A DNA stretch of 64,000 nucleotides. It comes from Hansschlegelia plantiphila (lineage in GTDB: Bacteria; Pseudomonadota; Alphaproteobacteria; Rhizobiales; Methylopilaceae). Location: assembly GCF_027922265.1 (NCBI RefSeq), contig NZ_BSFI01000001.1, positions 186,001 to 250,000 on the forward strand. Reading direction: 5' to 3'. The notes beneath the pieces were generated by a model. The model did not search any database. It had not been told where the DNA came from and saw nothing but the letters and a program-made list of their open reading frames with translations. Position numbers and translations under genes: made by a program. Of this stretch, positions 19,352 to 28,001 are shown piece after piece; positions within the stretch are counted from its first letter, which is position 1; the number at the start of each line of letters is the position of its first letter.

Positions 19352-22325
19352 GGAGGCGCGCTCCTTCGGGATCGACGAACACGGGAGAGACCACCTCGAC
19401 CTCGACGTCGCCGTCGCGGACCGGGTCGTAGGCGCGGACGATCTCGCCCATGCGGCTGGCCCCGCGAGCGAGGAAGCCGAGGCCGATCCAGTGGCCGTTC
19501 GAGGGCGAATAGGCCGTCGAGGTCATGTAGCCCTCGTCGTTCGCGGCCGTCGGTTCGGCGCCGCGGGCGACGAAATGAGCGCCGGAGCGAAGCCGCGCCG
19601 TGCGATCGACCGGCCGGAACCCGACGAGCGCGGGCCTTGACGGATCGGCCAGGCCTTCGCGGCCCGCCAGCGTGCGGCCGATGAAGTCCTTCTTCTTCGA
19701 CATCATCCGCCCCATGCCGAGGTCGGCCCCGGTGGTGTTGCCATTGAGCTCCGGACCGGCTGCATGGCCCTTTTCGATGCGCATCACCGCGAGCGCCTCC
19801 GCGCCGTAGGGGCAGATGCCGAAGGGCTCGCCGGCCTTGACGATCGCGCGGATCATCGCGTCGCCGTAGCGGGCGGGGACCGCGAGCTCATAGGCGAGCT
19901 CCCCCGAGAACGAGAGACGGAACAGCCGCGCCTTCACGCCGCCGCACACCGTGAGCTCGGTCGCGCCCATATAGGGCAGCGCCTCGTTCGAGACGTCGAA
20001 GCCGGGATCGACCAGGGCCGCGACCACGTCGCGCGAGCGGGGGCCGGCGATCGCGTACTGCGCCCACTGGTCGGTCACCGAGGCGAAGTGGACGTCGAGC
20101 TCCGGCCACAGCCACTGCTTGGCGAATTCGAGATGCCGCATGACGGCGCCGGCGTTGGCCGTCGTGGTCGTCATGTAGAAGTGCTGGTCGCCGAGCCGGG
20201 TCGTGGTGCCGTCGTCCATCGCCACGCCGTCCTCGCGCAGCATCAGCCCATAGCGCGCCTTGCCGACGGCGAGCGACGCGAAGGCGTTGACATAGACCTT
20301 GTCGAGCAGGGTCGCGGCGTCGGGCCCGTGGATGTCGATCTTGCCCAGCGTCGAGGCGTCATAGACGCCGACCTTGGTGCGGACGGTCTCGACTTCGCGG
20401 ACCATCGTCTCGAACCAGTCCGCCTCGCCGCGGCGCGGGAAGTACGCCGCGCGCATCCACTGGCCGGTTTCGGTGAACACGGCGCCCTGCTCCTCGGCCC
20501 AGAAGTGGCTGGGCGGAAGACGCGTCGGCCTGAACTCCTTGTGGCGGTGGGCGCCGGCGAGAGCGCCGATCGCGACGGGCGTGTAGGGCGGCCGGTTCAT
20601 CGTGACGCCGGTGTCGGGGATCGACTTGCCGGTGATCTCCGCCATCAGCGCGAGGCCGACGACGTTGGAGGTCTTGCCCTGATCGGTCGCCATGCCGAGC
20701 GTGGTGTAGCGCTTCAGGTGCTCGACCGAACGGAAGCCTTCCCGCGCCGACAGCTCGACGTCGGACACGGTGACGTCGTTCTGGAAGTCGACGAAGGCCT
20801 TGCCGCGCTTGATCGTCGGGCGCCACGGGCCGTCGCCGTAGGTTTCGCCGGCCTCGGGCTCGACCGAGGGGAGTTCGAAGCCCGCGCCGGAGAAGCCTTC
20901 CGCCGCGGCCGCTTCGGCGCCGGCGCGCGCGCCCGTTGCGAAGGTCTCGGCCAGGCCGAAATCGCCGTTGGCGGAGCCGACGACCGTCATGCCCGGCGGC
21001 GTCACGCCCGGCAGGAACGCCGCGCGGCGGTCGTCCCAGGCGGGCCTTCCGTTGAGATGGTTGGTGAGCTGGATCGCCGGGCTCCAGCCGCCGGACACCG
21101 CGATCAGGTCGCAGGGCACGTTGAAGGTGTCTCCGCGGGCGTCGGCGATCTCGCAGCCCTCGACGACCCGGCCGCCATAGGCGCGGGCCACCGTGCGGCC
21201 GAAGACGAGCAGGGCGCCGGCCGCCTTCGCCGTCGCCTGCAGCGCAGAGGCGTCGCCCCGCGCGTCGACGACCGCCGCGACCTCGCAGCCGGCCGCGACC
21301 AGATCGGCGACGGTCGCCGCGGCGTCGTCGTTGTTGGCGTAGACGACCGCACGCTTACCCGGCGCGACGCCGAAGCGGTTGATGTAGGTGCGCACCGCGC
21401 CAGCCAGCATCACGCCCGGCCGGTCGTTGTTGCCGAACGGGATCGGCCGCTCCAGCGCGCCGGACGCCAGCACCGAGCGCTTGGCGACGATGCGCCAGAA
21501 GCGCTGGCGCGGCTGATGGGAAAGCGGCTGCGCCAGATGGTCGGACACGCGCTCCAGCGCGCCATAGACGCCGCCGTCATGGACGCTGGTGACGGTGGTG
21601 CGGGTCAGCACGGTCACTTCCGGCAGGCTCGCGAGCTCCGCGGCGGCCTGCGCCGCCCAGTCCGCCGAGGCGACGTCGCCGACGCTCCGGCGTTCGGCGT
21701 TGAGCCGGCCGCCGAGCACGAAATCCTCGTCGGCGATGATGACGCGCGCGCCGGCGCGGCCCGCGGCCAGCGCCGCGGCGAGGCCGCCCGCGCCGCCGCC
21801 GATGACCAGCAGGTCGCAATGCGCGGTGGTCTTCTCGTAACTGTCGGGATCGGCCGCCTCGGCCGCGCGCCCCAAACCTGCGGCGCGGCGGATCATCGGC
21901 TCGTAGAGCTTCTCCCAGAACGACGCCGGCCACATGAAGGTCTTGTAGTAGAAGCCGGCGACGAAGGCGGGCGAGGCCAGCTGATTGACCGCGAGCAGGT
22001 CGAAGGCGAGCGACGGCCAGCGGTTCTGGCTGCGCGCCTCGAGCCCGTCGAACAGCTCCGCCACCGTCGCCTTGGTGTTCGGCTCGCGGCGCGCGCCGGA
22101 GCGCAGCTCGACCAGCGCGTTCGGCTCCTCGAAGCCGGCCGTCAGGACTCCGCGCGGGCGGTGATACTTGAACGAGCGGCCGACAAGCTTCACCCCGTTG
22201 GCGAGCAGCGCGGAGGCGAGCGTGTCGCCGGGATGACCGGCGTAGCGCTTGCCGTCGAAGGAGAAGGCGAGCGAAGCCCCGCGGTCGACGAGGCCGCCGG
22301 CGGGAAGACGATGCGGCTTGCTCAT
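19344..22325 (-). CDS. soxA: Sarcosine oxidase alpha subunit
   Basis: This 993-residue subunit combines an N-terminal ferredoxin-like segment, a dinucleotide-binding region (LLVIGGGAGGLAAALAAGRAG near residue 170) for the NAD-binding domain, and a C-terminal GcvT-type folate-binding aminomethyltransferase domain (about 620-990). The enzyme oxidises sarcosine to glycine and passes the methyl carbon to tetrahydrofolate or releases formaldehyde, which feeds C1 metabolism. The ATG at 22325 overlaps the soxD stop (ATGA). Upstream in-frame codons belong to soxD in another frame. Confidence 0.97.
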   Translation of the reverse strand: MSKPHRLPAGGLVDRGASLAFSFDGKRYAGHPGDTLASALLANGVKLVGRSFKYHRPRGVLTAGFEEPNALVELRSGARREPNTKATVAELFDGLEARSQNRWPSLAFDLLAVNQLASPAFVAGFYYKTFMWPASFWEKLYEPMIRRAAGLGRAAEAADPDSYEKTTAHCDLLVIGGGAGGLAAALAAGRAGARVIIADEDFVLGGRLNAERRSVGDVASADWAAQAAAELASLPEVTVLTRTTVTSVHDGGVYGALERVSDHLAQPLSHQPRQRFWRIVAKRSVLASGALERPIPFGNNDRPGVMLAGAVRTYINRFGVAPGKRAVVYANNDDAAATVADLVAAGCEVAAVVDARGDASALQATAKAAGALLVFGRTVARAYGGRVVEGCEIADARGDTFNVPCDLIAVSGGWSPAIQLTNHLNGRPAWDDRRAAFLPGVTPPGMTVVGSANGDFGLAETFATGARAGAEAAAAEGFSGAGFELPSVEPEAGETYGDGPWRPTIKRGKAFVDFQNDVTVSDVELSAREGFRSVEHLKRYTTLGMATDQGKTSNVVGLALMAEITGKSIPDTGVTMNRPPYTPVAIGALAGAHRHKEFRPTRLPPSHFWAEEQGAVFTETGQWMRAAYFPRRGEADWFETMVREVETVRTKVGVYDASTLGKIDIHGPDAATLLDKVYVNAFASLAVGKARYGLMLREDGVAMDDGTTTRLGDQHFYMTTTTANAGAVMRHLEFAKQWLWPELDVHFASVTDQWAQYAIAGPRSRDVVAALVDPGFDVSNEALPYMGATELTVCGGVKARLFRLSFSGELAYELAVPARYGDAMIRAIVKAGEPFGICPYGAEALAVMRIEKGHAAGPELNGNTTGADLGMGRMMSKKKDFIGRTLAGREGLADPSRPALVGFRPVDRTARLRSGAHFVARGAEPTAANDEGYMTSTAYSPSNGHWIGLGFLARGASRMGEIVRAYDPVRDGDVEVEVVSPVFVDPEGARLRA

Positions 22326-22612
22326 TGTCCGGCTCCCTGATCGCGCGCCGTCGCGACGTCGCGGGCGTTCTCGACGCTCTCGATCGCGTGGGTGCGGACG
22401 TCGCGGGTCACGACCAGCCAGGACTGGCAGCCGAGCGCGTGGCTCCAGAGCTCGCGATGGCGTCCGGCTGGGTTGTCGCGCAGGTAGACGTATTCGACGA
22501 ACGCCGTTTCGGCGTTCTCGGCCGAAGGGTCGGGCCTGACGACGGTGGCGTCGCCGAGATAGGCGAACTCGTCGAGGCCGCGGGTTCCGCAATGGGGGCA
22601 AGCGATGCGCAT
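22322..22612 (-). CDS. soxD: Sarcosine oxidase delta subunit
   Basis: This is the 96-residue delta subunit. The N-terminal CPHCGTRG motif and a cysteine in LGCQSWL fit the zinc site of the family, as does the segment YVYLRDNPAGRHRELW. It lies 60 bases after soxB and overlaps the soxA start by 4 bases. Confidence 0.94.
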   Translation of the reverse strand: MRIACPHCGTRGLDEFAYLGDATVVRPDPSAENAETAFVEYVYLRDNPAGRHRELWSHALGCQSWLVVTRDVRTHAIESVENARDVATARDQGAGQ

Positions 22613-22672
22613 GGCGTGCTCAGCGGTGAGAGAGCGCGGAGGAGACGGCGGGCGGGACGTCCGTCGCGGCCG

Positions 22673-23932
22673 TCAATGCAGGTTGGGCTGCGCGCCCATC
22701 CCCTTCTCGTCGATCGTCCGCCCGGTGGCGAAGCGGTCGAGCCGGTAGGCGGTCGCCACCGGGTGCGGCGCGTCCCGGGCGATGAGGTGGGCGAAGCAGT
22801 CGCCGGCGGCCGGCGTGGCCTTGAAGCCGCCGTAGCACCAGCCGGCGTTCAGGTAGAGGCCCTCGACCGGCGTGTGGTCGATGATCGGCGAGCCGTCCAT
22901 CGACATGTCCATGATCCCGCCCCACGAGCGCAGCATCCGCACGCGGCCGATCGAGGGCATCAGCGCCATGCCGCCCTCGCAGACGTCCTCGACCGTCGGC
23001 AGGGCGCCGCGCTGGGCGTAGGAGTTGTAGCCGTCGATGTCGCCGCCGAAGACCAGGCCGCCCTTGTCGGACTGCGAGATGTAGAAGTGGCCGGCGCCGA
23101 AGGTGCAGACGGTGTCGATGAAGGGCTTCAGCCCCTCGGACACGAAAGCCTGCAGCACATGGCTCTCGATCGGCAGGCGCAGGCCCGCCATCGATGCGAC
23201 CCGCGAGGAGTTTCCGGCGGTGGAGAGCCCGACCTTCTTCGCGCCGATGAAGCCGCGCGTGGTCTCGACGCCCTCGATGCGGCCGCCCTCGATGCGGAAG
23301 CCCGTGACCTCACAGTTCTGGATGATGTCGACGCCGCGCCCGTCCGCCGCGCGCGCGTATCCCCAGGCCACCGCGTCGTGCCGGACCGTGCCGCCGCGCT
23401 TCTGACGCAGCGCGCCCTTGATCGGAAAGCGGGCGTTGTCGAAATCGAGCATCGGCAGGATGCGCTTGAGCTCGGGAACGTCGAGAAGGTCGGCGTCGAT
23501 CCCGTTCATCCGCATCGCGTTGCCGCGGCGGGCGTAGGCGTCGCGCTGGCCGTCGGAATGGAACAGGTTCACCACGCCGCGCTGGCTGACCATGGCGTTG
23601 TAGTTGAGGTCCTGCTCGAGCCCCTCCCACAGCTTCAACGAGTGCTCGTAGAACGGGACGTTGCCGGGCAGCAGGTAGTTGGAGCGCACGATCGTGGTGT
23701 TGCGGCCGACATTGCCGCCGCCGATCCAGCCCTTCTCGACCACCGCGACATTGGTGATCCCGTGGACCTTGGCGAGGTAGTGCGCCGTCGCGAGCCCGTG
23801 GCCGCCGCCGCCGACGATGACGACGTCGTAGGCCGGCTTCGGCGCGGCGTCGCGCCAGGCGGGCTTCCATCCGGTATGGCCGCGGAGCGCCTCGCGCAGG
23901 ACGGAGAAGATGGAGTAGCTGTCGGTCGACAT
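22673..23932 (-). CDS. soxB: Sarcosine oxidase beta subunit
   Basis: This is the 419-residue beta subunit that binds substrate and noncovalent FAD, and covalent FMN through a histidine. An FAD-binding motif VVIVGGGGHGLATA lies near residue 38, and the FMN-attachment histidine is in GGTVRHDAVAW. It is the first gene of the sox operon. I use the ATG before STDSYSIF at 23932; an upstream in-frame start at 23959 adds only nine residues. The 230-base gap to the divergent LysR gene holds the probable control region. Confidence 0.96.
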   Translation of the reverse strand: MSTDSYSIFSVLREALRGHTGWKPAWRDAAPKPAYDVVIVGGGGHGLATAHYLAKVHGITNVAVVEKGWIGGGNVGRNTTIVRSNYLLPGNVPFYEHSLKLWEGLEQDLNYNAMVSQRGVVNLFHSDGQRDAYARRGNAMRMNGIDADLLDVPELKRILPMLDFDNARFPIKGALRQKRGGTVRHDAVAWGYARAADGRGVDIIQNCEVTGFRIEGGRIEGVETTRGFIGAKKVGLSTAGNSSRVASMAGLRLPIESHVLQAFVSEGLKPFIDTVCTFGAGHFYISQSDKGGLVFGGDIDGYNSYAQRGALPTVEDVCEGGMALMPSIGRVRMLRSWGGIMDMSMDGSPIIDHTPVEGLYLNAGWCYGGFKATPAAGDCFAHLIARDAPHPVATAYRLDRFATGRTIDEKGMGAQPNLH

Positions 23933-23985
23933 GAGCGGTCCCGAACGTGTTCGCGCCACAAGACATCGCGCAGACGGGTTGCGGC

Positions 23986-24007
23986 CTCAATATAAGCTTG
24001 AGTTATA
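23986..24007. promoter_or_regulatory. Candidate LysR operator between soxB and the LysR gene
   Basis: Two overlapping dyads lie in an AT-rich patch: CTCAA-N7-TTGAG (23986-24002) and TATAA-N7-TTATA (23991-24007). The second contains a T-N11-A core (23993-24005) of the type bound by LysR proteins. Its place between soxB and the divergent LysR gene fits autoregulation and control of sarcosine oxidase. There is no experimental support. Confidence 0.5.
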
Positions 24008-24162
24008 GTAGGGGCTGCGCCACCGTCGCGTCCGGCCTTGAGCCTGGCCCCGGACGCACTGAGCTCACGGAAGAAAGCGAACCCGTCGCGCCCGGGCGAG
24101 CGCGGCGAGGTTCGGGGCCCCCGGCTCTTCGGCCGGGCCACGGCGCGTCGAGAAAGCTCTCC

Positions 24163-25134
24163 ATGTCCGCACGCGCCGACGACCTGCCCTTCGACCTCCG
24201 GTCGCTGTCGATCTTCCTCGCCGCCTGCGACGCCGGAGGGATGGCGGCTGCGGCGCGCAGACTCGGGCTGACGCAGCCCGCGGTGTCGCTCGCGGTCGCC
24301 GATCTCGAGGCGAGGCTGAATGCGGCGCTGTTCGACCGCAGCGTGCGGCCGCTGGCGCTGACCGCGGCCGGCGCCCTGCTCCGCCAGCGCGCGAGCGCGC
24401 TGCTGTCGGAAGCCCGCCAGATCGCGCCGGTGATGCGCGAGGCCGGCCGGCGCCGTTTCCCGCTGGTGCGCGTCGGGCTGGTCGACTCGCTGTCGCGGGC
24501 GCTCGCCGCCCCGCTCGCCGCCCACCTCGCAGGCCGCGCCGAAGAGGTCTCGGTGTTTTCAGGGCTCACGGCGGCGCACGCCAGCGCCCTCGTCACCCGC
24601 AACCTCGACATGATGATCGGCGTCGACGACCTCGGCGACATGCCGGGCCTCGAACGCTGGCCGATCGTGGCGGAGAGCTACATGCTCGCGACGCCGAAGG
24701 GGACGGCGCCGGTCGAAACCGTCGCCGATCTCGAGCGGCTCTCGGCAGAGCTGCGCTTCGCGCGCTACAGCGCCCGCTCGAGCACCGGGGTCGACATCGA
24801 CCGCCACCTCAGGCGCCTCGGGCTGGAGCTGCCGCGCAGCCTGGAGTTCGACACGCCTCACGGCGTCACCGCCATGGTCGCGAACGGCGGTCATTTCGCG
24901 ATCACCACGCCGCTCTGCCTGTTCGAGGCCGCGCATGATCTCTCCGGGATCGACTTCGCGCCGACGCCCGGCCCGCAGCTCCGCCGCCAGCTCACCCTCG
25001 TCGCCTACCGTCATCAGCTCGGCCGGCTGCCGGCCGAGGTCGCCGACGTCATGCGCGACACGCTGCGGGCGGAGATCATCCCCGAGATCGAGTCAGCGGC
25101 GCCGGCGCTGGCGGCGGCGATCTCGACGCCCTGA
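24163..25134 (+). CDS. LysR-family transcriptional regulator
   Basis: This is a 323-residue LysR regulator with an N-terminal winged helix-turn-helix (about residues 12-72; AAARRLGLTQPAVSLAVADLE) and a periplasmic-binding-like effector domain (about 95-305). It is divergent from soxBDAG with a dyad in the gap, so it is the likely activator or repressor of sarcosine oxidase. The start MSARADDL at 24163 is chosen because upstream in-frame sequence is non-conserved and overlaps the operator. Confidence 0.9.
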   Translation: MSARADDLPFDLRSLSIFLAACDAGGMAAAARRLGLTQPAVSLAVADLEARLNAALFDRSVRPLALTAAGALLRQRASALLSEARQIAPVMREAGRRRFPLVRVGLVDSLSRALAAPLAAHLAGRAEEVSVFSGLTAAHASALVTRNLDMMIGVDDLGDMPGLERWPIVAESYMLATPKGTAPVETVADLERLSAELRFARYSARSSTGVDIDRHLRRLGLELPRSLEFDTPHGVTAMVANGGHFAITTPLCLFEAAHDLSGIDFAPTPGPQLRRQLTLVAYRHQLGRLPAEVADVMRDTLRAEIIPEIESAAPALAAAISTP

Positions 25135-25176
25135 AACACAGCTCGCCGTCGCGCCGCCTTCGCGGGCATGACGATC

Positions 25177-25212
25177 AAAAAAGAAAGGGCCGGCCTCCGA
25201 AGAGACCGGCCC
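25177..25212 (-). terminator. Intrinsic terminator of the TonB receptor gene
   Basis: Read on the minus strand, an 11-bp stem (GGGCCGGTCTC, one mismatch) with a TTCG loop is followed by TTTCTTTTTT. It lies 27 bases after the receptor stop codon. This is a classical rho-independent terminator. Confidence 0.88.
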
Positions 25213-25239
25213 CGCCGCGCGACCCAGCATTCGCGCGAA

Positions 25240-27684
25240 TTAGTCCTTCGTGACGAGCGCCGGAGCGGCGTTCGCGCTGAACTTGTACCCGATGCCGAGA
25301 TAGGCGCCGCGCGGCCGGGCCGGAGTGACCGTCCGCGAGCCGTTCAGCTCCAGGAAGTCGATGTCGTCATTGTCGTAGAAGGTGCCGTAGGTCGCGTATT
25401 TGTTGTTGAAGATGTTGTCGACCATGCCGAAGACACGGATCTGGTCCGTCACCTGCCACGAGGCGTTGGCGTTGAACACCACGTAGCCCGGCAGCTTCTT
25501 GTTCTGGTTCGACTCGTCGCCGACAAAGTACTGGCTCGAGTTATAGATCATGTCGCCGCCGACGGTGAAGGCCGGCGTGATGCGGTAGGCGACGCCGATC
25601 TTGGCCTGATGGGCCGGGATCGCCGGCAGGTGGTCGCCCTTCTTGACGTTGATCTCGCCTGCGCCGTCCGCCTGCGGATTGTTGGGCGAACCCAGCGTCA
25701 CGTTCTTCCGGAAGGTCGCGTCGATATAGGCGTAGTTCGCGTAGATAGCCCATGTGTCGGTCTGGTAGTCGGCCGAGAGCTCGATGCCGGCGCGCTGCGT
25801 GTCGCCCGCGTTCTTGAAGTAGCCGCGTCCGGTGAGCGGGCTCGGAATCGTCAGGATGTCGTTGCTGTTGTAGGCGAGGTACGCGCCGACCTTCCAGTTC
25901 AGCAGGCCGCCGAAGCCGGGGGCGGTGTGGCCGCGCAGGCCGATTTCGCCGGTGCGGGTGACGACCTGCTTCAGGGGCGGATCAGAGACCAGGAAGCCTT
26001 CGAGCTGGCAGGGGTTCGACGGATCGGCGCAGCCGAGCTCGAGCGGGGTGGGAGCGCGGTTCGCTTCCGAATAGCCGGCGTAGGCGGTCATTTCGGGCGT
26101 GATCTTGTAGGTCAGGCCGGCCATCGGGTTGAAGCGGGTGAAGTTGTGCGAGCCGTCGATGCCTGCGCCCACAGGGTTTCCATTGGCGTCGACGTTGAAG
26201 AACGGGCTGTGGTCCTTCAGCGTGATGTGCGCGTAGTTCAGCCGGCCGCCGATGGTCGCCGACAGACGATCGGTGATGTCGAGCGTGTCGCTGAGGTAAA
26301 GGCCGAGATAGTCGTTCCGCGTGCTGACGTCGGTCGGCAGAATGCCGCCGGGGAACGTCGTGTGATACTTGATGCCGGTTCCGATGACCTGAAGGTTGTC
26401 GGGGATGATGCCGAGCTCGCTGTCGCCCTTGAAGTCCGTCCAGCCGTGGTCGTAGCTGACGCCCACGATGAAGTGGTTGGTCTTGCCGAACAGCTCGCCG
26501 GTGTTCGTCGCCTGCGCGGTGCCGCCGACGGTGTGCGAGTTCGTCTGAGACCGCTCGATCGAGCCGGGCCGCTCGGCGAAGCCGTCCGGCGTTCCGACGG
26601 CGTTGCCGTTCTTGTCGCGGACGATCAGGCGCGGATCGTCGTCGTCCGGGTTGGTCCCGGTCGCTGGGTCGATGATGTCGTCCGCCTCGAGGCAGAGCAG
26701 CGCCGGATTGTCCTCGCAGGGACGCACGTCGGTGTCGTTGCCGTCGACGTGCTTCTGCTTCATCTGGCGATAATAGGCGTTGGTCTGCAGCGACCAGTTG
26801 CTGCCAAGGTCGAAATCGCCGGTGAGGTTGATCTGACCGGCCTTGTTGTCGGTGGTCTGCGGACCGGTATAGACCGCGTCGCGGCCGCCGCGCTCGAGCA
26901 GCTCACGCGGCGTCGGGCCGACGACTCCGAGATTCGTGTCGGCCAGCGAGAAGTTCAGGTGGATTTCGGCGTCGTCGCCCTTGTAGCCGACGTCGCCATA
27001 GACCCGCTTGACGTTCGACTTCGAGTAATCGCGCCAGCCGCCGTCGCGCTCGCCCTCGAGCGCGAGATAGGTCGCCCAGTTGCCGAACTGCTGGCCCCAC
27101 TGCGCCTTGCCGGAGAACTTGCCGAACGAGCCCGCCATGAACTCGGTCTCGAGCCCCTGATAGGTGAAGCCGTTCTTCATCTTCAGGTTGAGCGCGCCGC
27201 CGAGGGCGTTGAGGCCGAACACCGGATTGTTGGTCCAGATGTCAGCGCGGTCGATCGCGATCTCCGGAATCAGGTCGAAGTTGACGGTGTCGCCGAACGC
27301 CTCGTTCTGGCGGACGCCGTTCTGGTAGACCGCGATGCCCTGGGGCGTCCCGTTCAGCGGCGACGCGACGAAGCCGCGGAAATAGAGATCCTTGAAGTAG
27401 GGATTGCCCTGGACGTCGCTGAGGCTGACGGACGGCGTCTTCCTCGCGATCGCCTCAGTGACCGAAAGCTGGGTCCCGCCGGAGAGATCGCTCGACGACA
27501 GGCTGGTGACATTGGCCGGCACCTTGTCCACGTCGAGGCCGTCGCCGCCGAGCGGAGAGGTGCCGATGACCTCGATTCCCTCCAGCGGGGTGGCGCCGTC
27601 CTGCGCGAGCGCTGCGCCCAGCGACCCGAAGGCCGCCAAGCCTACGGCCGTGCCCAATAATAGATGCGACCTGCGCCTCACCAT
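25240..27684 (-). CDS. TonB-dependent outer-membrane receptor
   Basis: This is an 814-residue outer-membrane receptor: a signal peptide (1-27, ending GAALAQ), a plug domain (about 45-165, with GIAVYQNGVRQNEAFGD and VFGLNALGGALNLKMK), and a 22-strand barrel ending in a terminal strand that closes with an aromatic residue (GYKF) plus a short tail. I did not recognise a TonB box with confidence. The substrate cannot be read from sequence; receptors of this class take up siderophores, cobalamin, metals or sugars. It is divergent from a secreted PQQ-propeller protein, so uptake of a metal or redox cofactor, possibly a lanthanide chelate in an XoxF organism, is one possibility but unproven. A terminator follows. 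Confidence 0.93.
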   Translation of the reverse strand: MVRRRSHLLLGTAVGLAAFGSLGAALAQDGATPLEGIEVIGTSPLGGDGLDVDKVPANVTSLSSSDLSGGTQLSVTEAIARKTPSVSLSDVQGNPYFKDLYFRGFVASPLNGTPQGIAVYQNGVRQNEAFGDTVNFDLIPEIAIDRADIWTNNPVFGLNALGGALNLKMKNGFTYQGLETEFMAGSFGKFSGKAQWGQQFGNWATYLALEGERDGGWRDYSKSNVKRVYGDVGYKGDDAEIHLNFSLADTNLGVVGPTPRELLERGGRDAVYTGPQTTDNKAGQINLTGDFDLGSNWSLQTNAYYRQMKQKHVDGNDTDVRPCEDNPALLCLEADDIIDPATGTNPDDDDPRLIVRDKNGNAVGTPDGFAERPGSIERSQTNSHTVGGTAQATNTGELFGKTNHFIVGVSYDHGWTDFKGDSELGIIPDNLQVIGTGIKYHTTFPGGILPTDVSTRNDYLGLYLSDTLDITDRLSATIGGRLNYAHITLKDHSPFFNVDANGNPVGAGIDGSHNFTRFNPMAGLTYKITPEMTAYAGYSEANRAPTPLELGCADPSNPCQLEGFLVSDPPLKQVVTRTGEIGLRGHTAPGFGGLLNWKVGAYLAYNSNDILTIPSPLTGRGYFKNAGDTQRAGIELSADYQTDTWAIYANYAYIDATFRKNVTLGSPNNPQADGAGEINVKKGDHLPAIPAHQAKIGVAYRITPAFTVGGDMIYNSSQYFVGDESNQNKKLPGYVVFNANASWQVTDQIRVFGMVDNIFNNKYATYGTFYDNDDIDFLELNGSRTVTPARPRGAYLGIGYKFSANAAPALVTKD

Positions 27685-28001
27685 CCCGCGACTCCCCCGA
27701 ACGCATGCAAATCTGCCTGAACCAGCAGTTGGACTTTTCTAGATCGGGAGCGTCGCCGCCATCAATCGGCCACGTGTGTGGCGAAACGGTTTAGTTTAGC
27801 TAAGATGCTGTTTTGCAACATTATTATTATCTCTTAAGATCGAATGACGTCCTCAAGCAAACGGCCCGGGCCTCAAATAATAAGACCTAAGTCTGACGTC
27901 GGCGCTTCCGTGCGCGTTGATAGGGTTCCTGGACGATATTGCGGCGGCTCTGGATGCGCCGCCGCGTCGGCCTTCGTTCGCCCCCAACAGGATCGTCGCC
28001 C
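27685..28001. promoter_or_regulatory. AT-rich divergent promoter region between TonB receptor and PQQ protein
   Basis: No gene was seen in these 317 bases. The stretch about 27785-27895 is clearly AT-rich against a GC-rich background. It contains TCTTAAGA, a perfect 10-bp palindrome GGCCCGGGCC (27863-27872) and repeated TTATTATTA/AATAATAA runs. It must hold the promoters of both divergent genes and is a plausible target for a metal- or substrate-responsive regulator. Confidence 0.55.

Noticed and set aside
19764..22340. 858-residue plus-strand open frame opposite soxA
   Set aside because: It is an antisense shadow with Arg/Asp/Val-rich low-complexity sequence and no domain match; soxA is certain.
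25168..27660. 830-residue plus-strand open frame opposite the TonB receptor
   Set aside because: It is antisense to a clear outer-membrane receptor and has no plausible start signal.
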